Origin: Candidatus Levyibacteriota bacterium
Lineage (GTDB): Bacteria > Patescibacteriota > Microgenomatia > Levybacterales > UBA12049
DNA: 53,719 nucleotides
Assembly (NCBI GenBank): GCA_016180725.1
Contig: JACPAR010000015.1
Coordinates: 1-53,719 of the forward strand
Direction: 5' to 3'
In this document: piece by piece, positions 6,860 through 14,215 of the stretch
Layout: each line of letters begins with the position of its first letter
How positions within the stretch are numbered: position 1 is the first letter of the stretch
Translations under genes and position numbers: made by a program
Notes under the pieces: generated by a model
Database searches by the model: none
The model's input: the letters and a program-made list of their open reading frames with translations, nothing else
Told to the model about the DNA's origin: nothing

Positions 6860-8051
6860 GCTTAACCAAACAAAAAATTTATTAACAAAAAATTCCCTGG
6901 ATGCAATTCTTGTCTCCTCTATTCCAAATATTACTTATCTCACAGGCTTTTCTAATTTTTCCAAAGACGAACGGGAAGCATTTGTTGTTATCGTGGCTCA
7001 ACCCCTGGCTCAACCCCAGGGGTTGACGCACAAAACCCCTGGGGTTACAGGGTATATTATTACCGATGGAAGGTATTCCGAAGCAGTACAGATTTCTGTC
7101 CCCCACTTTGAGCTTATCGAACGAAATGTCAATAATACTTTAAAACAGATCTTTTCATCTCTTTTAAAAAAACATCGCATAAAAACAGTTGGCATAGAAG
7201 AAAATAACATCTGTGTTGCAGAATACAAAGCATTCAAAAAACTTTTTCCCAGAATAAAACCGTTCGATATATCGTTGTTACGAACAATAAAGTCAAACGA
7301 TGAAATTAAAGCAATCGAAAAAGCTTGCGAGATTGGAGACAAAGCATTTGAGTACATATTGGAGCAGCTTAATGAAGATTTAACCGAAAAGGATGTAGCA
7401 TTCCTACTTGAACATTTTATTAAAAAACAAGGCGCTGACCTTTCGTTTCCAACAATAGTCGCCTTTGGTAAAAATTCTTCCATCCCCCACCACCAAACAA
7501 GTAATCAGCGCCTAGCGTCCAGCGGTCAGTTTGTGTTAATTGATTTTGGAGTAAAATTGAATAATTATTGCTCCGACATGACCCGCACGGTATTCTTTGG
7601 TAAAGCAACTGATGAACAAAAAAAGATGTACCAAACTGTGTTAGAAGCACAACAGAAAGCCATCGACTTTCTTACTCAACGTCATTCTGAGCGAAGCGAA
7701 GAATCCCCAAGGGCTTCTTTAAAGCGGAGTGGATCCTTCGGCCTGCGGCCTCAGGATGACGGTCGGATGAAAGCAAGTGACATTGACAAAGTTGCACGTG
7801 ATTACATTGTTAATAAAGGTTATCCAACCATTCCCCACTCCCTCGGCCATGGCATTGGCCTTGAAGTTCATGAAGCTCCACGGCTTTCCCCAAACTCCAG
7901 TGATGAACTTAGAGAAGGCATGGTGTTCTCGATAGAACCTGGAATTTATTTACCGGGCTTTGGAGGCGTGAGAATCGAAGATCTTATCGTTCTTGAAAAA
8001 TCCGGCCATAGATCTCTAACAAAATCCCCAAGAGGCATGATTATAATTTAA
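6849..8051 (+). CDS. M24-family Xaa-Pro peptidase with two in-frame repeat inserts
   Basis: A cytosolic proline-specific aminopeptidase of the PepQ/PepP type. The N-terminal creatinase-like domain is followed by the pita-bread fold with its five metal ligands: DFGVKLNNYCSDMTRT (two Asp), SLGHGIGLEVHEAP (His), SIEPGIY (Glu) and GGVRIEDLIVL (Glu). At 400 residues it is longer than the usual 350-360. The excess is two palindromic elements read in frame: one at 6994-7050 between strands of the N-domain (translated QPLAQPQGLTHKTPGV) and one at 7681-7761 in the catalytic domain (translated RHSERSEESPRASLK...). Both sit at surface loops, so the enzyme is probably still active. Confidence 0.9.
   Translation: MNNRLNQTKNLLTKNSLDAILVSSIPNITYLTGFSNFSKDEREAFVVIVAQPLAQPQGLTHKTPGVTGYIITDGRYSEAVQISVPHFELIERNVNNTLKQIFSSLLKKHRIKTVGIEENNICVAEYKAFKKLFPRIKPFDISLLRTIKSNDEIKAIEKACEIGDKAFEYILEQLNEDLTEKDVAFLLEHFIKKQGADLSFPTIVAFGKNSSIPHHQTSNQRLASSGQFVLIDFGVKLNNYCSDMTRTVFFGKATDEQKKMYQTVLEAQQKAIDFLTQRHSERSEESPRASLKRSGSFGLRPQDDGRMKASDIDKVARDYIVNKGYPTIPHSLGHGIGLEVHEAPRLSPNSSDELREGMVFSIEPGIYLPGFGGVRIEDLIVLEKSGHRSLTKSPRGMIII
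6994..7050. repeat. In-frame palindromic element in the M24 peptidase gene
   Basis: GGCTCAACCCC occurs twice, then CCCCAGGGGTTGA and ACCCCTGGGGTT, giving nested inverted repeats around the CAACCCC/GGGGTTG core. It is translated without a frame break between FVVIVA and GYIITDG. A relative is found at 52590-52615. Confidence 0.75.
7681..7761. repeat. In-frame MITE-like element in the M24 peptidase gene
   Basis: The element begins GTCATTCTGAGCGAAGCGAA and ends CCTCAGGATGAC, so its ends are inverted (GTCAT...ATGAC). Inner parts GAATCC and GGATCC also pair. 81 bp, a multiple of three, adding 27 residues inside the catalytic domain without breaking the frame. Confidence 0.8.
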
Positions 8052-8104
8052 AAGCTAAGCGATGTTTCGATAAGTTCATCTACTCTACCACTCTCAATGT
8101 ATTT

Positions 8105-9250
8105 TTACAACTCTTTCTCTGCAAGTCTTGCACCCTGCACAGTTGCTTGCAATTTTCTAAAAGCTACTTCCCATGCTCTAGTCCTAAGTCCGCAGTCAGG
8201 CGTTGGATTAACCAGACTTGAATCACCAAGTAATTTTGCCGAATAAAGAATACGGTCCCTTACAAGTTCCGGGCTTTCGAGAAAATTTGTATGAATATCG
8301 GTAACGCCAAGACCAATACGTGATGGAATCTTATATTTTTTAAACCAGGAAAGAATTTCGTATCCTGGACGGTTCCCCTCTTTAGTTCCTAATGTTTTTG
8401 AATCCCGATTAGATAACTCTAATGCATACTGGCTACAATTCTCCATTTTTTGGATATGGGGAAAAAGAAGCCGGTAATCAGAATAACAAATATGCACGCT
8501 AAACTGCCCTTTTAAACCCTTTACCGACTCATTAAACGACTCAACAAATAGCGGAACTTCTGATGGAATTGTTGTTGCAGCCGGTTCATCAATTTGTATC
8601 CAACCTGCACCATTTTCTATAAGCATTTTTATGTTTGGACGAATTAGAAACTTAGCAATATCTAAAACAAATTTACGCCGCGCTTTTTCCTTGTTTTGAA
8701 GCGCAACTTTACCACCTAGTCTTTGAGCTTTCTTTCCATAGTATTCATCAAAAGACCATGCAGCAATAGTATATGCTCCGGTAATTGGGATTTTTATTAC
8801 TCTGTCCGTATGCTTTTTTAAAAATGCTAATTCTTCTAAATGCCAGGGTTTTTTTAGTTTTGGCTTTCCAACGCATGCCGCTTTTTGATAATATTTATTA
8901 TCAAAAGACCTCACCAATCCTCTAAATACAAAGCCATAACAACGATTAACCGCGTATTGATACATCTCGCTCCGCTGCTGCTCCCCATCGTAAACAATAT
9001 CAAGCCCAGCCTTTTCCTGCATGCGGATTGCGTAAATAGATGCCCATTTTTTAATTTCATTCCTGTCACGGGTGCCAGGGTTTTTCTTTTGAAGAAGCAA
9101 TATTAATGGGTCATAGTCAATATCGAATCGCTTACCCCAAGAAACTGCATCCTTGATATCTTCATCTGTAATTTTTTTTCCTAGCGCAACCTTTACCCGC
9201 CATTCGGGTTTTGCAAGACTTCCTATTTCGTGCGTAAGTAAATGTATCAT
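8105..9250 (-). CDS. MetE-type methionine synthase, catalytic barrel
   Basis: 381 residues from the ATG at 9250, matching the C-terminal half of cobalamin-independent methionine synthase. It opens MIHLLTHEIGSLAKP. The zinc ligands are all visible: H and C in VHICYSDY, E in ALELSNRDS and C in NPTPDCGLRTR. IQIDEPAAT is the conserved substrate loop. It would move a methyl group onto homocysteine. A full MetE has a second, N-terminal barrel; here a separate barrel gene lies 1 bp upstream (TAATATG), so the pair may be a split MetE or a core-MetE taking methyl from another donor. I use ATG 9250 because the longer start adds nothing conserved. Confidence 0.82.
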   Translation of the reverse strand: MIHLLTHEIGSLAKPEWRVKVALGKKITDEDIKDAVSWGKRFDIDYDPLILLLQKKNPGTRDRNEIKKWASIYAIRMQEKAGLDIVYDGEQQRSEMYQYAVNRCYGFVFRGLVRSFDNKYYQKAACVGKPKLKKPWHLEELAFLKKHTDRVIKIPITGAYTIAAWSFDEYYGKKAQRLGGKVALQNKEKARRKFVLDIAKFLIRPNIKMLIENGAGWIQIDEPAATTIPSEVPLFVESFNESVKGLKGQFSVHICYSDYRLLFPHIQKMENCSQYALELSNRDSKTLGTKEGNRPGYEILSWFKKYKIPSRIGLGVTDIHTNFLESPELVRDRILYSAKLLGDSSLVNPTPDCGLRTRAWEVAFRKLQATVQGARLAEKEL

Positions 9251-9251
9251 A

Positions 9252-10202
9252 TTATTTTTGGAAATATGTTTTAACATCTTTTAGAATTAAAAGTTTTTTT
9301 GCTGCAACTTCTTCTGGTAAAAATTCTATATCTGAATTGTTTGCAATATATAAAACTTTAGGGTCAAGTCTTTTAAGAGTCTCTTTTATAAAAGACCTTA
9401 ATATAGCTTTATTTTCAAGAAGCGAATTCCTTCCGTCAACAATACCGGCAATAATATCAAATGGTATACGCCTTGGTAATGACTTAAGTGTTGTTTTATA
9501 AAAATCAACACCAACAACATCTGCTAATTTTTCATTACATAATTTTAAAACAAAAGGCGCCGCATCACCAAAATAAAAATGCACTGCAAATAAAGAATTT
9601 CCTTTTGATTTATATAAAGTTTTAAGTGAATCGATAAATAATTTTAGATCTTGATCATTTGCTCCGTGATATGGAAGATAAGGCTCGTTAAGCTGAATAA
9701 ATGATACACCCTTTTTATTTAAGTATTTTATAATTAATTGCAATATTTCTGTTGTTTTTGCAAGTCTTTCCTCAAAGGAGGCATCTCCTTCGCTTAATTT
9801 TGCAAATGTAAAAGGAGATGGCAGTGTTACTTTCCATTTTTTTGAGGGTTTTGTGTTTGGGAAAAAATCATCAAGCTTTCCGGTGTTTAAACGAACCTTT
9901 TTGCTAAAAATCGGTTGGCGGAAAAAGCTGTTGTTATTGAACCACCGGGTAAGCGCACCAACTTCTAAACCTTGCGTTGCTAAAACAATGGGTCGGAAAA
10001 TATCTTGCCAAGAAAGTTTCCCATCTTCGATGTAATCAAACGCTGCAGATTTCTGAAGCTTAAAAAGTTTTACAAGATCTGCTTTTTCTTGTTTTAATAA
10101 ATCCTTTTGAGAAAGGCGATTACGATCTACATCTCTACTTGTTTGGACAAGTTTTGCAGAGCGTGGATAAATACCATGTATAAAGTTTGCTATTTGTGTC
10201 AT
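9252..10202 (-). CDS. MetE-like barrel lacking the zinc ligands
   Basis: 316 residues with MetE family landmarks: FIHGIYPRS at the N-terminus, LSWQDIFRP, FIQLNEPYLP for the substrate loop, and AVHFYFGD where active enzymes have HxC. The Cys is replaced (HFY), and the C-terminal Cys position reads YIANNSDIEFLP with none. It therefore cannot bind the catalytic zinc as MetE does. It overlaps metF by ATGA upstream and sits 1 bp before the zinc-competent barrel. I infer that it plays the part of the MetE N-terminal domain, folate or partner binding, in a two-protein enzyme. Confidence 0.7.
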   Translation of the reverse strand: MTQIANFIHGIYPRSAKLVQTSRDVDRNRLSQKDLLKQEKADLVKLFKLQKSAAFDYIEDGKLSWQDIFRPIVLATQGLEVGALTRWFNNNSFFRQPIFSKKVRLNTGKLDDFFPNTKPSKKWKVTLPSPFTFAKLSEGDASFEERLAKTTEILQLIIKYLNKKGVSFIQLNEPYLPYHGANDQDLKLFIDSLKTLYKSKGNSLFAVHFYFGDAAPFVLKLCNEKLADVVGVDFYKTTLKSLPRRIPFDIIAGIVDGRNSLLENKAILRSFIKETLKRLDPKVLYIANNSDIEFLPEEVAAKKLLILKDVKTYFQK

Positions 10203-11170
10203 ATTATTTTTCTTCTTGGTTGATTTAAATATATATTAGATAATTCTTCAACAAGAATAAAAGAAAGTTCAAGATTGTGAATACTAACATGCTCTACGTT
10301 TAAACCTAATGGAATACAAATACCATTTTCTTTTACAAAACGCAAGATATCAGAAAGAATTTTTTTGCACACCTGAATTGAATTCCATCCCATACCAATC
10401 CACCCTGTTGCCAACTTTTTGATGGTTTTTTCGGGAACATTAACGCCTAACCACCTAAGAAGCTCCACATCCTTTGGTGTTGCAATAGGCGCAAAACTTA
10501 AAAATACCATTGGAGGTTTAATATGTTTTTTCACGCACTCTTCCCACAACTGCTTAAGAAATTGCTTGATAAACCAATCTTCGAAAAGAATTTGTGTTGT
10601 AAAAAATGTAATACCTGATTGTGTTTTTTGCAAGACCCGCAATATCTCGTGTTTGCGAGTTGGAATAATAATACCACCTAAACAAATATTTGGAAATTCT
10701 TCTTGAAATTGACCTTTCACCCACGCTGCCGCATCGTTTACCGATAATCCAGGATATGCAATTTTACTTGACTCCCCCCCAACAAAAACATAATTTTGCA
10801 CATTATATTTTCGACAGGTTTCTTTTAACCACAATTGCTGTTTTTCCCATGGCAAATAGACAATGGGTCTATTAATAATAAGATCCCACATACCGTACTT
10901 TTGCAAGAACGGACAGACGAGTCTTGGCTCCATTTTTGCCAATGCAGGCGAGATTCGAATGCCATTACGGGTTTCTTCCCGAACTTCCGGTAGGTTAATC
11001 GCATCAACCGGGAATTTCGAAAGAATAGTGGCAAAGAGCGAGATCGACTTGTCGATGTCTTGAGAAGATAAGTTTTTTGGCGGCGGAAGAAATTCATAAA
11101 GAATTGTTTTATCCCCTCTTCTAATTTTTTGGGCAAATGTTTTTTTGATGGTATTTTTTTTCATTTTCAT
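10199..11170 (-). CDS. Methylenetetrahydrofolate reductase-like protein
   Basis: 323 residues of MTHFR type, an FAD-dependent TIM barrel that makes 5-methyl-THF for methionine synthesis. Seen in the sequence are ILYEFLPPP near the start, VFVGGESS, ITFFTTQILFE (MTHFR FF-TQ strand) and GLNVEHVSIHN near the C-terminus. It lies three bases after the stop of the homocysteine methyltransferase remnant and overlaps the next gene by ATGA, so it is part of a methionine operon. Sequence is divergent from E. coli MetF, so I leave the symbol out. Two ATGs (11170, 11164) could start it. Confidence 0.72.
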   Translation of the reverse strand: MKMKKNTIKKTFAQKIRRGDKTILYEFLPPPKNLSSQDIDKSISLFATILSKFPVDAINLPEVREETRNGIRISPALAKMEPRLVCPFLQKYGMWDLIINRPIVYLPWEKQQLWLKETCRKYNVQNYVFVGGESSKIAYPGLSVNDAAAWVKGQFQEEFPNICLGGIIIPTRKHEILRVLQKTQSGITFFTTQILFEDWFIKQFLKQLWEECVKKHIKPPMVFLSFAPIATPKDVELLRWLGVNVPEKTIKKLATGWIGMGWNSIQVCKKILSDILRFVKENGICIPLGLNVEHVSIHNLELSFILVEELSNIYLNQPRRKII

Positions 11171-11173
11171 ATC

Positions 11174-11290
11174 TTAATGATGCCTCTTTTCTTTTAATGT
11201 ATTTACGATAATTTTTATATACGATGGATTTGTCCCACAACATCCGCCAATTAACAATGCGCCATCTTCAACCCATCTCGAAACTGAACT
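11174..11290 (-). pseudogene. C-terminal remnant of homocysteine S-methyltransferase
   Basis: In the frame ending at the TAA 11176-11174 the sequence reads SRWVEDGALLIGGCCGTNP followed by SYIKIIVNTLKEK. GGCCGT is the zinc-binding signature that closes homocysteine/betaine S-methyltransferases (MmuM, BHMT, MetH N-domain). Only about 35-40 residues are left of a family normally near 300. Upstream, the C39-like gene overlaps it in another frame, so a deletion or insertion joined the two near 11290. The remnant stops three bases before the metF-like gene, which suggests that an HMT once belonged to this operon. Confidence 0.78.
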
Positions 11291-11742
11291 TGCATTACCA
11301 CCAATACTTCTTCTATTTCTCGACTTAAATAATCTTCTGCTGGTTCTGTCCTACCAGACAATGGATCTGCAACTTCCTCCCCAACCCTGATAAACCAATG
11401 GGTTACAGGATCTCCATTTTTGCCTCTTTGTCTTTTTTTACCTGCCACTAAATATGGTACTTGCGAATCATATGTATCTGGCGGAAATTCCAATTCAGCT
11501 CCTGTTAATGCTGTAACCTGATCTGAAGATAATCCATCTGCACTAATGGGCAAAGTGCCTATCGGCCAACCAAGCATACTTAGACATGCTTCTCCACAAT
11601 AACTTGATCCTTCCGGTTGTCTTAACACAAACAATGCAACCTCACCAACATGAAAAACATCTCCTGTTGGAGTAAACACCCTTGGATCAGGTTGAACTTT
11701 TTGATCTATTCTTCCCTGTCTGTATGCTTCTATGTCTGCCAT
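11251..11742 (-). CDS. C39-like cysteine peptidase-fold protein
   Basis: 163 residues. The papain-like triad of the C39-like group can be placed: Cys in SSYCGEACLSMLGW, His in VTHWFIRVG, Asp in VADPLSG. No signal peptide or transporter domain is present, so it is a free cytosolic domain. The last eleven residues (QFRDGLKMAHC) come from reading the homocysteine methyltransferase remnant out of frame, so the true C-terminus has probably been replaced. It follows the PLP enzyme by 4 bp and should be under the same SAM riboswitch. Substrate unknown. Confidence 0.6.
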   Translation of the reverse strand: MADIEAYRQGRIDQKVQPDPRVFTPTGDVFHVGEVALFVLRQPEGSSYCGEACLSMLGWPIGTLPISADGLSSDQVTALTGAELEFPPDTYDSQVPYLVAGKKRQRGKNGDPVTHWFIRVGEEVADPLSGRTEPAEDYLSREIEEVLVVMQVQFRDGLKMAHC

Positions 11743-11746
11743 AAGA

Positions 11747-12922
11747 TTATTGGAATTTTCTTAGTCCTTCTTTGAAAGCCGTTGTTAATATTTCCATTTG
11801 CTCTGGAGTTTCTAATCCACCAGAAACGCGAACCGCAGAATAACTTGGATCAAACCATATACGTGTTTTAGGAAAACCAAAACTTTGTCCTAACTCACAA
11901 AGTTCTCTTACAGTTGGATTATCCCATAAAGCCTGTGCCATGGCGTATTGATCTTCATCGTTAAATCCCATGGATTGAATATAAAACACTGGCGATGCTC
12001 CATCTGGAAATAACCTTTGCGCTAATTTAAAATTGGGATGGGAAGGTAGATTTGGGTGAAAAACAGCAAATTTTCCAGTCTCCTCACCAACCTCAGCACA
12101 AGCTTTTGCAAGTGCAAGTGTGTTTCTAAAAATTACTTTATTTCTCCTATCAAATTCTTCTTTTGTAGGCAAAATTACTTGCTCTACTGTTCTAACTGTA
12201 GACGGCGGTGTTAAAGACCCTATCATTTGCCTTCTTCCTCTTAATTTAGCAAGAATATCTTGATTATTTGTTGTTGCTATACCAAATATATCTTGATTCA
12301 ATGCATAAAACTTTGTTCCACTTTCTACAACAATTACGGGAAATGGCAAATCTTTTATTCTCTTTGCCAACGGTAAACCAGTAGGTGTTGCAAGTGTATT
12401 ATCTAATATAATTAGGGGTTTCTTTTCTAAAGCTGCAACTTCTGCAAACAGCTCCTCGGTATCCAGAACTGGCATATCCTGCCCGTTTGTTACCGTCTCG
12501 AAAAAAACAATATCTGGATTCATCCTTCTAATTGCGCTGGAAACAGAAGTTGGAGAACCTGTATCAACCATTGCAACGCGAGCGCCCCGTTGATCCCTCA
12601 GAACATTTTCTACATACCGTCCTATCTGGCTATAAAATTGCTCTGGATACAGGGTAACCGTATCCCTACTTGGGCCGGCTATTTCCAATGCATCAACAAC
12701 TGCACTCATACCTGTGTTGTATAAAACAACATCTTTGCCCTCTACCCCCATTAACGTACCTACGTGTGCCTCCAGCCTCGCTAACGCAAGTGTTCCGTCA
12801 CGAAAATACAAATTTTCAGGCTTTCCTGTTCGCTTTGCTTCCAATGCACACCTTGCCGCCTCAATTGACGAAAAAGGTGGTACTCCGCTTATTCCTCTTT
12901 CTATAAATGTTGCTACTGCCAT
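11747..12922 (-). CDS. Cys/Met metabolism PLP enzyme (transsulfuration family)
   Basis: 391 residues with the fold-type I PLP layout of cystathionine synthases/lyases and O-acylhomoserine sulfhydrylases. LYNTGMSAVVDAL is the PLP phosphate site, LIILDNTLATPTG holds the Asp that contacts the pyridine nitrogen, and VVESGTKFY carries the Schiff-base lysine. The C-terminus has YSAVRVSGGLE, corresponding to the usual RLSVGLE that grips the substrate carboxylate. Which reaction it runs cannot be told from motifs. A SAM riboswitch directly upstream supports a role in making methionine or its precursors. Divergent from textbook MetB/MetC. Confidence 0.8.
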   Translation of the reverse strand: MAVATFIERGISGVPPFSSIEAARCALEAKRTGKPENLYFRDGTLALARLEAHVGTLMGVEGKDVVLYNTGMSAVVDALEIAGPSRDTVTLYPEQFYSQIGRYVENVLRDQRGARVAMVDTGSPTSVSSAIRRMNPDIVFFETVTNGQDMPVLDTEELFAEVAALEKKPLIILDNTLATPTGLPLAKRIKDLPFPVIVVESGTKFYALNQDIFGIATTNNQDILAKLRGRRQMIGSLTPPSTVRTVEQVILPTKEEFDRRNKVIFRNTLALAKACAEVGEETGKFAVFHPNLPSHPNFKLAQRLFPDGASPVFYIQSMGFNDEDQYAMAQALWDNPTVRELCELGQSFGFPKTRIWFDPSYSAVRVSGGLETPEQMEILTTAFKEGLRKFQ

Positions 12923-12927
12923 AAAAA

Positions 12928-12950
12928 AACCTCTCTAAAAAAGAGAGGTT
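12928..12950 (-). terminator. Riboswitch expression-platform hairpin
   Basis: On the minus strand AACCTCTCT and AGAGAGGTT form a perfect 9-bp stem around TTTTT, followed by a T run and immediately the ATG at 12922. It can act as an intrinsic terminator, and its 3' arm AGAGAGG is also the only ribosome site of the PLP gene. SAM binding could therefore stop transcription, translation, or both. Confidence 0.7.
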
Positions 12951-12959
12951 ATACTTTTT

Positions 12960-13117
12960 TCCCACTTCGCATTAAGCTCCGCGGGACGCATCCTCCCCTT
13001 TAAGGGCTGGGGTTAGCACCGTGCTCGAATGAAAGGTCCTTCGTCGCAAAGCTCCTCAGGACGACCTTCGGTCGGTTGCTGGGTGAGTCATCGGGCCAGT
13101 CCCCTCGTCACCACTCT
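12960..13117 (-). ncRNA. SAM-I (S-box) riboswitch
   Basis: Minus-strand RNA carries the S-box core: GGGGACTGGCCCGATGA (13103-13087), then CAGCAACC, and GGTGCTAA (13020-13013) followed by CCCCAGCCC...GGGG, which makes P4. These are the conserved P2 internal loop, J2/3 and J3/4 elements that hold SAM. P3 is unusually long and contains a GTCCTGAGGAGC...GCGACGAAGGAC palindrome; a second palindrome (TCCCGCGGAGC...GAAGTGGGA) lies at the 3' side. Both resemble the repeats scattered through this window. P1 is weak as I draw it. The riboswitch precedes the PLP gene and its terminator hairpin. Confidence 0.85.
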
Positions 13118-13135
13118 TTATGTTTAATTGTTATT

Positions 13136-13165
13136 ATTATAAAGATATTCTTCGCCACTTGTCAA
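13136..13165 (-). promoter_or_regulatory. Promoter of the SAM-riboswitch transcript
   Basis: TTGACA at 13165-13160 and TATAAT at 13141-13136 on the minus strand, spaced by 18 nt: both hexamers are perfect consensus. The start point would be near 13129, just upstream of the aptamer. The -35 box overlaps the -35 box of the plus-strand promoter. Confidence 0.75.
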
Positions 13166-13187
13166 GATGGGCTTTTTGTGGTATATT
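13159..13187 (+). promoter_or_regulatory. Promoter of the T-box/hisS transcript
   Basis: TTGTCA at 13159-13164, a 17-nt spacer and TATATT at 13182-13187. The start point would be near 13194, at the beginning of the leader RNA. It shares five bases of its -35 with the divergent riboswitch promoter. Confidence 0.65.
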
Positions 13188-13194
13188 ATTAATA

Positions 13195-13372
13195 ATCGAA
13201 AACTAAAAGCGCCCAAGCGAAGTCACGATTCGCGATGCTGATCCCCAAAATGGGATACGGAAGTTGAACCGTAAAATCCAACAGTCGATGTCAGCCTAGC
13301 GGAGTCGGCCTGAGAGTCTTAAAGGAAAATACTTTAAGAAATAAGGATGGGACCGCGGGAGGTCCCGATTTT
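13195..13372 (+). ncRNA. T-box-like leader RNA
   Basis: A structured leader between a promoter and hisS. Its 3' end has AAGGATGGGACCGCGG (13343-13358), close to the T-box consensus that binds the tRNA acceptor end; GGGACC (349-354) and GGTCCC (361-366) can instead fold into a terminator stem before TTTT. Upstream is a perfect CTTAAAG/CTTTAAG hairpin (13318-13338), and further hairpins TCCC/GGGA and ACGG/CCGT lie in the Stem I region. T-boxes sense uncharged tRNA. hisS in the same transcript suggests tRNA-His, but I could not assign the specifier codon with confidence. Confidence 0.62.
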
Positions 13373-13374
13373 AG

Positions 13375-13440
13375 TTTTTAGGGGTTAGGTTTTAGGTATT
13401 AGAGAAACTAATAACTACAAACTAATAACTAATTACTAAC
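13375..13440 (+). repeat. Low-complexity TTAGG/AACTAATAACTA tract
   Basis: GGGGTTAGGTTTTAGG followed by several AACTAATAACTA-type units. It contains stops in all forward frames and sits exactly where the epimerase-like gene should have its first codons. Confidence 0.6.
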
Positions 13441-14091
13441 TATCGCCTCTCGTTCCTTACTTTACTCGTTGAGGATTGTCCAAGAAACGAGTGGGATCGT
13501 ATTGCTAAAGAAGGCTTACAAACTGTTGAGCAAGTTGGATTTATAGCAACAAATATACCATTCCCCACTCTTACCATGATGGGCGGAGAATTAAGTATTA
13601 ATGGTACGCTTGCATTCGCCAGACGACTGGACGGATCCGGGCAACTACAAACAAGCGGACTTTCTTCGTTGATAGATTACGAAAATAGAAATGGAACAAC
13701 ATCCATTAGAATTAACATGCCTTACAAAACTGATCGTTCAATTTTCGCAAATGAAGACGGAAAAAACAATATTGTTTTATTTGAAGGTATTGGCTATTTA
13801 TGCACTAACAAACAATCTGCCCCTACGATGGGCGAACTTGTTACCTTAGCTGAAAAATACAAATTACCTGCTTTTGGAATAGTTATCTATAGCAATAATC
13901 AAATTTTTCCGTTTGTTTATGTTGGTAAAACGCAATCTATGGTCGCTGAAAGTGCTTGCGGCTCTGGAAGCATTGCGTTGAATATTCTTACCGGTCAACA
14001 ACGGATAGTACAGCCAACAGGAAAAACAATAGAGGTTAATCATGTTAAAGATAGATTTACTATAACGGCTAAAGTTGATATGATAAGGTAA
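13429..14091 (+). CDS. CntK/DapF-like amino-acid epimerase, start missing
   Basis: The open frame resembles the staphylococcal histidine racemase CntK and diaminopimelate epimerase. TVEQVGFIA matches the CntK EQVGFI strand. GGELSINGTLAFA stands where CntK has the first catalytic-Cys motif (EFCGNATMS); the Cys is Ser here. ESACGSGSIAL keeps the second catalytic Cys. Homology begins around 13460 (FLTLLVEDC), about 15 residues short of the usual N-terminus, and no ATG, GTG or TTG exists in frame before 13576, which would delete the first strand. Either a repeat destroyed the 5' end or a non-standard start is used. It lies between a T-box-like leader and hisS. Racemase identity is likely, substrate inferred. 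Confidence 0.6.
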   Translation, partial: LITNYRLSFLTLLVEDCPRNEWDRIAKEGLQTVEQVGFIATNIPFPTLTMMGGELSINGTLAFARRLDGSGQLQTSGLSSLIDYENRNGTTSIRINMPYKTDRSIFANEDGKNNIVLFEGIGYLCTNKQSAPTMGELVTLAEKYKLPAFGIVIYSNNQIFPFVYVGKTQSMVAESACGSGSIALNILTGQQRIVQPTGKTIEVNHVKDRFTITAKVDMIR

Positions 14092-14099
14092 AGATATAA

Positions 14100-14205
14100 A
14101 GACACAAACACTTATCCTTCGACTTCGCTCAGGCCTTCGGCTCTGAGGCTCAGGTCTTCGACTCCGAAGACGCTCAGCCTCGAGGAGCTCGAAGAGATAA
14201 AGTTT
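14100..14205. repeat. Cluster of palindromic repeat units before hisS
   Basis: Contains CCTTCGACTTCGCTCAGG, CCTTCGGCTCTGAGGCTCAGG, TCTTCGACTCCGAAGACGC and GCCTCGAGGAGCTCGAAGA in a row, each able to fold back. The units belong to the family seen inside genes elsewhere in this window. Confidence 0.65.
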
Positions 14206-14215
14206 TATTAATTAC

